The notes under the pieces: generated by a model | Database searches by the model: none | What the model was told of the DNA's origin: nothing | The model's input: the letters and a program-made list of their open reading frames with translations, nothing else | Part shown: piece after piece, positions 57,862 through 64,000 of the stretch | Layout of the letters: every line of letters starts with the position of its first letter | Numbering within the stretch: the stretch's first letter is position 1 | Program-made: the position numbers and the translations under genes | Assembly: GCF_900115345.1 (NCBI RefSeq) | Contig: NZ_FOWC01000004.1 | Coordinates: 186,001 to 250,000 of the forward strand | DNA from: Amycolatopsis rubida | Lineage (GTDB): Bacteria; Actinomycetota; Actinomycetes; Mycobacteriales; Pseudonocardiaceae | Direction of reading: 5' to 3' | DNA: 64,000 bases

Positions 57862-58230
57862 TCAGTGCTGGCCCGCCATCCGGTGGGCGGCGTTGGCCTC
57901 CGGCATCGCGGCCGCACCGGCGATGATCACCAGCGCACCGCCGACCCAGGACGTCCACGACGCCCCGTTGAATTCCGTATACCCCATCACCCACGGCGCG
58001 ATGAACAGCAACGCGCCGAGGACGATCTGCACGCCCTCGCCGTAAACCATGCTCGGCGCCGCGAGCGACACCAGGCCGTCGATCGCGATCAGCGCACCGA
58101 GGACCACCATCGTCCACACCATCGTGGTGTTCGTGCTCAGCCAAAGGGGTGAAAGAGCGGCGACAACACCAATCACGACCTCGGCCCAGTCGTAGGGCCG
58201 CGTCCAGGCGCGCGTCGAGACTTCACTCAT
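57862..58230 (-). CDS. SPW-repeat membrane protein
   Basis: 122 residues with four hydrophobic segments. Two SPW-type motifs are visible: ALSPLWLSTNTTMVWTMVVLGALIA and FIAPWVMGYTEFNGASWTSWVGGALVI. That tandem W-rich repeat defines the SPW family, small four-helix membrane proteins of unknown function common in actinobacteria. First gene of a unit with the TetR gene at 57236. Confidence 0.88.
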   Translation of the reverse strand: MSEVSTRAWTRPYDWAEVVIGVVAALSPLWLSTNTTMVWTMVVLGALIAIDGLVSLAAPSMVYGEGVQIVLGALLFIAPWVMGYTEFNGASWTSWVGGALVIIAGAAAMPEANAAHRMAGQH

Positions 58231-58429
58231 TCGTGCTCACCTCCGCCGGAAAAGAGCCGTTCAGGGAGATTTCCCATCTCCGACTATGCTCCTTGACTGG
58301 CCAGCCGGTCAAGATTGGTGCGTCACACTTCGACTCGTGTGCGGGGTCTGCGTCTCGTACAGTGAGGCCCCCGGTTACCGACGAGTAATTTCGTCCTGTC
58401 GCGCCGCGACCGACCCCTGGAGGTTCCCG

Positions 58430-59770
58430 ATGCCGCACCTCGACGAGATCCAGCAGGCGATCCTCGACGGCCGCCTCGACGCGATCGCCGAGCTGCCCGT
58501 GCCCGAGAGCTACCGGGGCGTCACCGTGCACGCCGACGAGGTCGACATGTTCGAGGGCCTCGAAAGCCAGGACAAGGACCCGCGCCGCTCGCTGCACGTC
58601 GACGAGGTCCCGACGCCGGAGCTGGGCCCCGGCGAGGCGCTGGTCGCGGTGATGGCCAGCGCGATCAACTACAACACCGTCTGGACGTCGATCTTCGAGC
58701 CGATCCCGACGTTCACGTTCCTGCGCAAGTACGGGAAGCTCTCGCCGCTGGCCAAACGGCACGACCTGCCGTATCACGTGGTCGGCTCCGACCTGTCCGG
58801 CGTCGTGCTGCGCACCGGCGCGGGCGTGCACAACTGGAAGCCCGGCGACGAGGTCGTCGCGCACTGCCTGAACGTCGAGCTGGAAGGCCCGGACGGGCAC
58901 AACGACACGATGCTCGACACCGAGCAGCGGATCTGGGGCTTCGAGACGAACTTCGGCGGGCTCGCCGAGGTCGCGCTGGTCAAGGCCAACCAGCTGATGC
59001 CGAAGCCAGCCCACCTGACCTGGGAGGAAGCCGCCTCCCCCGGCCTGGTGAACTCGACCGCGTACCGGCAGCTGGTGTCGCGCAACGGCGCGGACATGAA
59101 GCAGGGCGACGTCGTGCTGATCTGGGGCGCGTCGGGCGGCCTCGGCTCGTACGCGACGCAGTACGCGCTCAACGGCGGCGCGATCCCGGTGTGCGTCGTG
59201 TCCAGCCCGGAGAAGGCGGAGATCTGCCGGAAGCTCGGCGCGGAGCTGATCATCGACCGCACCGCCGAGGGCTACCAGTTCTGGAAGAACGAGAACGAGC
59301 AGGACCCCAAGGAATGGCAGCGGTTCGGCGCGAAGATCCGCGAGCTGACCGGCGGCGAGGACCCGGACATCGTGTTCGAGCACCCGGGCCGCGAGACCTT
59401 CGGCGCGTCCGTCTACGCCGCGCGCAAGGGCGGCACGATCGTCACCTGCGCGTCGACCTCGGGCTATCTGCACCAGTACGACAACCGGTACCTGTGGATG
59501 AACCTGAAGCGGATCATCGGCTCGCACTTCGCGAACTACCGCGAATCATGGGAGGCGAACCGGCTGATCGCGAAGGGCCTCATCCACCCGACGCTGTCGA
59601 AGACGTACTCGCTGGAAGAAACCGGCCAGGCCGCCCTTGACGTGCACCGCAACGCGCACCAGGGCAAGGTCGGCGTGCTCGCGCTCGCTCCGGAAGAAGG
59701 ACTCGGCGTGCGCGACGAGGAGTTGCGCGCGAAGCACCTGGACGGCATCAACGCCTTCCGCGGCGCGTGA
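58430..59770 (+). CDS. ccrA: Crotonyl-CoA carboxylase/reductase
   Basis: 446 residues from ATG 58430 (CTGGAGG upstream). MDR-superfamily enzyme with NADPH site GASGGLGSYATQYALNGGAIPVCVVSS. The CO2-site residues known from the enzyme of Kitasatospora setae are all present with a shift of one: Asn82 (NYNTVW), Phe171 and Glu172 (WGFETN) and His366 (GSHFANY). It reduces and carboxylates crotonyl-CoA to ethylmalonyl-CoA, used in acetate assimilation and as a polyketide extender unit. No ethylmalonyl-CoA mutase is adjacent. The upstream part of the frame is divergent promoter DNA. Confidence 0.95.
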   Translation: MPHLDEIQQAILDGRLDAIAELPVPESYRGVTVHADEVDMFEGLESQDKDPRRSLHVDEVPTPELGPGEALVAVMASAINYNTVWTSIFEPIPTFTFLRKYGKLSPLAKRHDLPYHVVGSDLSGVVLRTGAGVHNWKPGDEVVAHCLNVELEGPDGHNDTMLDTEQRIWGFETNFGGLAEVALVKANQLMPKPAHLTWEEAASPGLVNSTAYRQLVSRNGADMKQGDVVLIWGASGGLGSYATQYALNGGAIPVCVVSSPEKAEICRKLGAELIIDRTAEGYQFWKNENEQDPKEWQRFGAKIRELTGGEDPDIVFEHPGRETFGASVYAARKGGTIVTCASTSGYLHQYDNRYLWMNLKRIIGSHFANYRESWEANRLIAKGLIHPTLSKTYSLEETGQAALDVHRNAHQGKVGVLALAPEEGLGVRDEELRAKHLDGINAFRGA

Positions 59771-59791
59771 GGGCAGACCACCTGCCTCTTC

Positions 59792-59824
59792 GGTCCGGCC
59801 GCTCGCCGCACGAGCGGCCGGACC
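59792..59824 (+). terminator. Terminator of ccrA
   Basis: GGTCCGGCCGCTCG (59792-59805) pairs with CGAGCGGCCGGACC (59811-59824), loop of 5, 21 bp after the stop. Confidence 0.88.
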
Positions 59825-59872
59825 CCGTGGGTGCTCACCCGTCCGTGACCGCGGAGCGACTACGGTGGTGTC

Positions 59873-61171
59873 ATGAGTCTTGGCGATGAACGCGAACTCG
59901 TGCCGCTGGGAGCCGGCTTCGACGTAGCGAAGCGGGGGTACAGCCGGGCCCAGGTCGACGAGCACCTGGAACGGCTCGACGGCGACCTGAAGATGCTCAC
60001 CGCCGACCGCGACGCCGCCATCGCCCAAGCCGGCGACCTGGCCCGGCAGCTGGAAGTCGCGCGCGGCGAGATCGCCGATCTGCGCGGTCAGGTCGACCGG
60101 CTCGCGCAGCCGCCGACGAGCGTCGAGGGCCTGTCCGAACGCCTCCAGCGGATGCTGCGGCTGGCGCAGGACGAGGCCGCCGACACGCGGGCCCGCGCCG
60201 AGGCCGAAGCCGGTCACATCCGGGCCAAGGCGGAGACCGACGCCAGCGCCATGCGCGCCCGGTACGAGCAACTGCTCACCGAGCTCGATCTGCGCCGCAA
60301 GGAAATGGAAGCCGAGCACCGCAAGGTGCTTGAGGACGCGCGCGCCGAGGCCAAGCGGATCACCGACGAGGCCGAGGCCGAGCGCAAGAAGCTCGACGCG
60401 GAGTCCGAGGCCCGCCGCACGCAGGTCGAGGAAGACTTCGAGATCGCCATGGCCACCCGCCGCGCCGAGGCGATGCGCGTGCTTGCCGAGCAGGAGGCGG
60501 CCAGCAAGGCGGAGGCCGAGCGCCGGGTCCGCGAGGCCGCCGAAGACGCGGCCGCGATCCGGGCGAAGGTGCTGGAAGAGGAGACGGCCGCGAAGGCCGA
60601 CATCGACCGGCGCCAGCGCGAATCGGTCGCCGACGCGAACAAGCGCCGCCAGGACTCGATCACCGAGGCCAACGCGCGGCTCGCGGAAGCGGCCGACGAG
60701 GCCCGCCGCCGCGTCCGCACCGCCACCGACGAGTCCAACCGCCGGATCACCCAGGCCAACGAGCGGGTCGAGGCCCTGCGCGGCGTCCGGGCGAGCCTGG
60801 CCGAGCAGGTCCGGTCGGCGCGCACGGTGCTGGCCGAGGCGCAGCACGTGCTCGGCGAGATGGACGGCGAGGTGCCCGCGGACATCAAGGCCGCGGCGGA
60901 GACCGCCAACGGGTCCGGCACGAACGGCTCGCCGGCCGGCGGCGCGAAGGCGAGCGGCACCCAGCCAGGCGGCAACGCGGGTGCGCACAACAGCAGGACC
61001 AGCGCTCCAGCCGGGCAGAAATCCGCTGGTCAGGGCGGCAAGAACGCCCCGGCGAACAGCGGAAAGCCCGCGGCGAGCGGCGACGTCGAGCAGACCGTCC
61101 GGCTGCGTACGTCCGACGTGCCCAAGCCGCAACCGAAACCGCGCCCGGCGGGAAAACCGACTGGCGAGTAA
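59873..61171 (+). CDS. DivIVA-domain coiled-coil protein
   Basis: 432 residues. The N-terminal FDVAKRGYSRAQVDEHLERLDGDL is the DivIVA membrane-binding motif. Residues 60-325 are almost entirely alpha-helical heptads rich in Ala, Glu and Arg (EAERKKLDAESEARRTQVEEDF), a long coiled coil. Residues 330-432 are a disordered Gly/Ser/Ala tail ending in PKPQPKPRPAGKPTGE. It is longer than DivIVA/Wag31 and resembles polar scaffold proteins of the Scy/FilP type. A role in polar growth or chromosome/cell-wall organisation is inferred. Confidence 0.82.
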   Translation: MSLGDERELVPLGAGFDVAKRGYSRAQVDEHLERLDGDLKMLTADRDAAIAQAGDLARQLEVARGEIADLRGQVDRLAQPPTSVEGLSERLQRMLRLAQDEAADTRARAEAEAGHIRAKAETDASAMRARYEQLLTELDLRRKEMEAEHRKVLEDARAEAKRITDEAEAERKKLDAESEARRTQVEEDFEIAMATRRAEAMRVLAEQEAASKAEAERRVREAAEDAAAIRAKVLEEETAAKADIDRRQRESVADANKRRQDSITEANARLAEAADEARRRVRTATDESNRRITQANERVEALRGVRASLAEQVRSARTVLAEAQHVLGEMDGEVPADIKAAAETANGSGTNGSPAGGAKASGTQPGGNAGAHNSRTSAPAGQKSAGQGGKNAPANSGKPAASGDVEQTVRLRTSDVPKPQPKPRPAGKPTGE

Positions 61172-61228
61172 CCTTCCCCCGCGAAGGGGCCGCGCCGCCC
61201 CGCTGACCGATTCGCCGGGAGGTTGTGG

Positions 61229-61678
61229 ATGGCTGTCTATCGGACTGTGGTGGTGGGCACGGACGGGTCCGACTCGTCCTTCGCCGCGGTGGACAAGGCC
61301 GCCGGGGTGGCTGCCGACGCGGGGGCGACGCTCGTCGTCGTCTGCGCGTACCACCCGGCCAGCCGCCAAGACGTGGAACGCGCGCAGGACGAACTGGGCG
61401 ACGAGGCCTACCAGGTAGTCGGGTCCGCGCCCGCCGAGGACTCGCTGCAGTCCGCGCGGGACCGTGCGACGAAGGCCGGAGCCAAGAACATCGAGACGGT
61501 CGCGCTGGAGGGTCAGCCGGTCGACACGCTGCGCAAGGTCGTGAAGGACCGCGAGGCCGATCTTCTGGTGGTCGGCAACCGCGGGCTCAACACCCTGGCC
61601 GGGCGGATCCTGGGCTCGGTGCCGTCGGAGGTGGCCCGGAAGTCGGGCGTCGACGTGCTGATCGTGCACACCACCTGA
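61229..61678 (+). CDS. Universal stress protein (UspA)
   Basis: 149 residues from ATG 61229, 6 bases after GGGAGG. YRTVVVGTDGSDSSFAAVDKAAGVAADAGATLVVV at the start and ADLLVVGNRGLNTLAGRILGSVPSEVARKSGVDVLIVHT at the end contain the ATP-binding G-2x-G-9x-G-S motif. Typically it helps survival under hypoxia, starvation or oxidative stress. The adenylate cyclase gene follows 4 bp later, so the two are likely one operon; some USPs bind cAMP. Confidence 0.92.
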   Translation: MAVYRTVVVGTDGSDSSFAAVDKAAGVAADAGATLVVVCAYHPASRQDVERAQDELGDEAYQVVGSAPAEDSLQSARDRATKAGAKNIETVALEGQPVDTLRKVVKDREADLLVVGNRGLNTLAGRILGSVPSEVARKSGVDVLIVHTT

Positions 61679-61682
61679 GGCC

Positions 61683-62792
61683 GTGGCCGATTCTTCCCGG
61701 GACCTGCAGCAGCGGCTGGAACGCGCCCTGCTGGGCGGACCCCGCCGCTACACCCGGCTCGAAGTGGCGAAACGGGCCGGAGTACCCGAAGAACGCTCGC
61801 GCCGGCTGTGGCGGGCGCTGGGTTTCGCCACCGTCGAAGACGACGAGATGGTGTTCACCGACGCGGACGTCGAAGCCATGCGCATCGCCGACGGTCTGGT
61901 GAGTTCCGGGCTCGTCGCGCCCGGCATGGAAGTCGCGGTGACCCGTGCCCTCGGCCAGCATCTGTCCCGGCTGGCCGAGTGGCAGGTCCACATGCTGTGG
62001 CGGCTGATCACCGAAAACCCGGAACTGGCCCGCAGCGACCGCCAGGTCACCCGCCTGGTCGAGCGCCTGCTCCCCGAACTGGAGCGAGTACAGAACTACG
62101 TCTGGCGCCGCCACCTGGCCGCGTTCGCCGGCCGCGCCTTCGCCAGCCCCGACGAGGACCTGGAAACGCGCGCCCTGGTAGTCGGCTTCGTGGACATGGT
62201 CGGCTACACGCGTTTCACGAGAGAAGCCGACGAAGAAGAACTGACCCAAGTCCTGGACGGCTTCGAATCCCTGGCCACTGAAGTCATCGCGGAACACCAC
62301 GGCCGAGTAGTAAAGATGATCGGCGACGAAGTCCTCTTCGTCACCGACACTCCCGCCGACGGCGCGGAAATCGCCCTGACGCTAGCCGAGCGCACCGGCG
62401 AGGACGGCGGCCTCCCCGCAGTCCGAGCCGGAATGGCCACCGGCCGGGTCCTGTCCCGCTTCGGCGACGTCTACGGCTCCGTAGTGAACCTAGCCGCACG
62501 GCTCACGTCAGCCGCTCGCCCCGGGACCGTGCTGGTCGACCGAGAACTGGCCGGGGAACTGGAATCCTTGCCACAGTTCGATCTCCGCACCCGCCGCCCC
62601 ATCGCAGTGCGCGGCTACAACCGCCTCCGCCCCTCCGCACTACGGAGGGCGAAGGACAAACCCACCGGCCGCTTCGCGTCGTCCCAGCAACTGGCCGCGG
62701 AAATGCTGGGCCTGGGCGACCCCACCCCGCCCGAAACCCCCGTACCAGACGACTTCCCCGCCGCCCCACGCAAACGCCGCCGACGCCGCTGA
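61683..62792 (+). CDS. Class III adenylate cyclase (Rv1264-like)
   Basis: 369 residues from GTG 61683. Residues 1-160 are a helical regulatory domain (RLEVAKRAGVPEERSRRLWRALGF, then DGLVSSGLVAPG). The catalytic domain begins VVGFVDMVGYTRFTREADEEEL: metal Asp171 and Asp215 (MIGDEVLF), ATP-specifying Lys211 and Asp262, transition-state Asn269 and Arg273 (NLAARLTSAARPG). All residues needed for cAMP synthesis are present. The domain order matches the pH-regulated mycobacterial Rv1264. The C-terminal 40 residues are basic and Pro-rich. Cytoplasmic; no membrane segments. Confidence 0.9.
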   Translation: MADSSRDLQQRLERALLGGPRRYTRLEVAKRAGVPEERSRRLWRALGFATVEDDEMVFTDADVEAMRIADGLVSSGLVAPGMEVAVTRALGQHLSRLAEWQVHMLWRLITENPELARSDRQVTRLVERLLPELERVQNYVWRRHLAAFAGRAFASPDEDLETRALVVGFVDMVGYTRFTREADEEELTQVLDGFESLATEVIAEHHGRVVKMIGDEVLFVTDTPADGAEIALTLAERTGEDGGLPAVRAGMATGRVLSRFGDVYGSVVNLAARLTSAARPGTVLVDRELAGELESLPQFDLRTRRPIAVRGYNRLRPSALRRAKDKPTGRFASSQQLAAEMLGLGDPTPPETPVPDDFPAAPRKRRRRR

Positions 62793-62798
62793 CCGTCC

Positions 62799-62845
62799 GT
62801 GAGGGGAACCCGCACCGACTCTGATTCCCTCAGGGTTCCCCGCAC
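62799..62845. repeat. Decayed copy of the GTGAGGGGAACC palindrome
   Basis: GTGAGGGGAACC (62799-62810) pairs with GGTTCCCCGCAC (62834-62845), one mismatch. The central right half still reads CTGATTCCCTCAGGG, as in 35384-35430, but the corresponding left half has been replaced. Confidence 0.75.
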
Positions 62846-62856
62846 GACCCTCCACC

Positions 62857-62904
62857 GGCCGGGAGGGGCCTCACGTACTTGGAATCCCTCAGGGAGCCCT
62901 TCAC
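62857..62904. repeat. Second decayed palindrome copy
   Basis: The right half GGAATCCCTCAGGGAGCCCT is close to the 46753 and 35384 elements, while the left half (GCCGGGAGGGGCCTCACGTA) is diverged. It lies 12 bp beyond the preceding copy. Confidence 0.6.
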
Positions 62905-62976
62905 AACCCGCCCGCCGTCGAGGCACCCAGCCGCACCAGCGCACCGCGCAACCACCCCGCCTGCGAACCGCACCCC

Positions 62977-64000
62977 TCAAGCATCAAAATCCACAGTAAC
63001 CCGCTCAGAAACCGGATGCGACTGGCACGTCAGCACAAACCCAGCATCCACTTCAGCCTTCTCCAGCGCGAAATTCCGCCGCATGTCCACGGCCCCCTCG
63101 GTCACCCGCGCCCGGCAGGTACCGCACACCCCGCCCTTGCAGGCAAACGGCAAATCCGGCCGAAACCGCTGCGCCCCGTCCAAGACCGAAGATTCCCGGG
63201 GCAGATTCATCGTCGTAGACCGACCGTCCAGCACCAACGTCACCTCGGACGAAGCCCCGGCGACAGCGGGGTCGGCATGCTTGACCGGCTCCGGCGGCAC
63301 ATCGTCCACATAGAACAGTTCCTGATGAATCCGCTCCCCGGGAACTCCCAGCGAACCAAGAAGATCCTGCGCCGAAGTCACCATCCCGAACGGCCCGCAC
63401 AGCCAGAAATGGTCAACATCCTCGACCGGCACGATCGACCCGAAGAGCGCACGCAGCTTGTCCGCATCCAGCCGTCCGGTGAACAACTCAGCCTCACGAG
63501 GCTCCCGGGACAGCACATGCACGAGTTCCAGCCGCGCCGGATACCGGTCTTTCAAATCAGCCAGCTCGTCAGCGAACATCACCGTGTCAGTACGCCGATT
63601 CCCATACAGCACCGTCACCGAAGCATCCGGCGTGGCAAGCAACGAGGCCGCGATCGACAACACCGGGGTAATCCCGGACCCGGCGGCGATCAGCACGTGG
63701 TGGCCGCCGGCGGCCAGGTCCGGAGTAAACGAACCCGTGGGCGCGGATACCTCAACTGTATCCCCCGCACGAACCTCATTGACCAGCCACGAGGAGAACA
63801 CTCCGTCCGGCACCAACCGCACCCCGACCCGAGGCCGCTCCCCCGCCGGAGCGCAAATGGAGTACGACCGCCGCTCGTCCCGCCCCTCCACCATCCGCCG
63901 CAGGGTGAGCGATTGACCGGGCGCGAAGGCGTAGGTTTCGGACAACTCCTCAGGCACGTCGAAGGTGACGGCCACAGCGTCGTCGCAGAGCCGCTCGACC
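62977..64000 (-). CDS. PaaE-type 2Fe-2S/FAD reductase (N-terminus outside window)
   Basis: The C-terminal part of about 341 residues is inside; the frame remains open at base 64000. FAD-binding motif RRSYSICAP, NAD-binding GGHHVLIAAGSGITPVLSIAASLLA, and a C-terminal plant-type ferredoxin domain with CKGGVCGTCRARVTEG and LTCQSHP (Cys ligands C-x4-C-x2-C...C). This is the arrangement of the PaaE/HmpA-ferredoxin reductases that feed electrons to multicomponent oxygenases such as phenylacetyl-CoA epoxidase. The partner oxygenase would lie beyond the right edge. Confidence 0.88.
   Translation of the reverse strand, partial: VERLCDDAVAVTFDVPEELSETYAFAPGQSLTLRRMVEGRDERRSYSICAPAGERPRVGVRLVPDGVFSSWLVNEVRAGDTVEVSAPTGSFTPDLAAGGHHVLIAAGSGITPVLSIAASLLATPDASVTVLYGNRRTDTVMFADELADLKDRYPARLELVHVLSREPREAELFTGRLDADKLRALFGSIVPVEDVDHFWLCGPFGMVTSAQDLLGSLGVPGERIHQELFYVDDVPPEPVKHADPAVAGASSEVTLVLDGRSTTMNLPRESSVLDGAQRFRPDLPFACKGGVCGTCRARVTEGAVDMRRNFALEKAEVDAGFVLTCQSHPVSERVTVDFDA

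Noticed and set aside
1-64000. tRNA or rRNA genes, insertion sequences, phage genes or integrases
   Set aside because: I looked for typical tRNA arms, transposase motifs and integrase signatures and saw none; a covariance-model scan would be needed to exclude small RNAs.

Overview
The window is dense, high-GC actinomycete DNA with short intergenic gaps, many GTG/TTG starts and frequent ATGA/GTGA start-stop overlaps. The gene set includes an MptB-type mannosyltransferase, a DivIVA-like coiled coil, MeaB, crotonyl-CoA carboxylase/reductase, a SPW-repeat protein and fused reductase-methyltransferase enzymes. It points to Pseudonocardiales, most likely an Amycolatopsis-type soil bacterium; the genus is inference. 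I see no rRNA, tRNA, CRISPR, IS element or prophage.

Layout. 1-2.5 kb: the end of a nucleoside hydrolase gene, a large NlpC/P60 wall hydrolase with repeats, then a decayed gap. 2.5-8.5 kb: three TetR-type regulators with short-chain dehydrogenases, a CMD-family fusion, a hydroxyacyl-CoA dehydrogenase-like gene and a frameshifted gene. 8.5-12.9 kb: a two-component system and an MptB-like glycosyltransferase, ending in tandem repeats. 12.9-18.6 kb: small regulator/enzyme pairs (ArsR with SRPBCC, XRE-cupin opposite a thioredoxin-reductase-like/methyltransferase fusion, MarR opposite a monooxygenase). 18.6-25.5 kb: a GH18 chitinase with a DasR-type site, an acid phosphatase, methyltransferases, enoyl-CoA hydratase, an ABC ATPase, and a cysteine dioxygenase-rhodanese operon preceded by a leader peptide and stem-loop. 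25.7-32.7 kb: glycogen phosphorylase, a zinc metallopeptidase, a CnoX/YbbN-like thioredoxin and small genes.

33-43.9 kb is a coherent mannoside-use locus. Two secreted GH92 alpha-mannosidases face a LacI regulator, a mannose-6-phosphate isomerase and a sugar ABC transporter. Three copies of a GACAAC-GTTGTC palindrome lie between the two arms. 44-50.7 kb holds a LytS/LytTR pair, a small membrane protein, an 18-copy 15-bp tandem repeat, and two sodium:solute symporters, one with its DUF485 partner (acetate-type uptake). 50.7-54.3 kb: PEP-mutase-like and AhpD-like enzymes, a multiply frameshifted DUF6886-type pseudogene, a secreted peptidyl-prolyl isomerase and a secreted serine protease. 54.3-59.8 kb: C2/C3/C4 acyl-CoA metabolism (MeaB, thiolase, methylmalonyl-CoA epimerase, Ccr). 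59.8-64 kb: DivIVA-like protein, universal stress protein, an Rv1264-like adenylate cyclase and the C-terminal part of a PaaE-type reductase running off the right edge.

Several dispersed palindromic elements recur between genes and account for many of the gaps. The most interesting regulatory signals are the cysteine-codon leader peptide with a hairpin at 24.4-24.6 kb and the triple operator at 38.7-38.95 kb.
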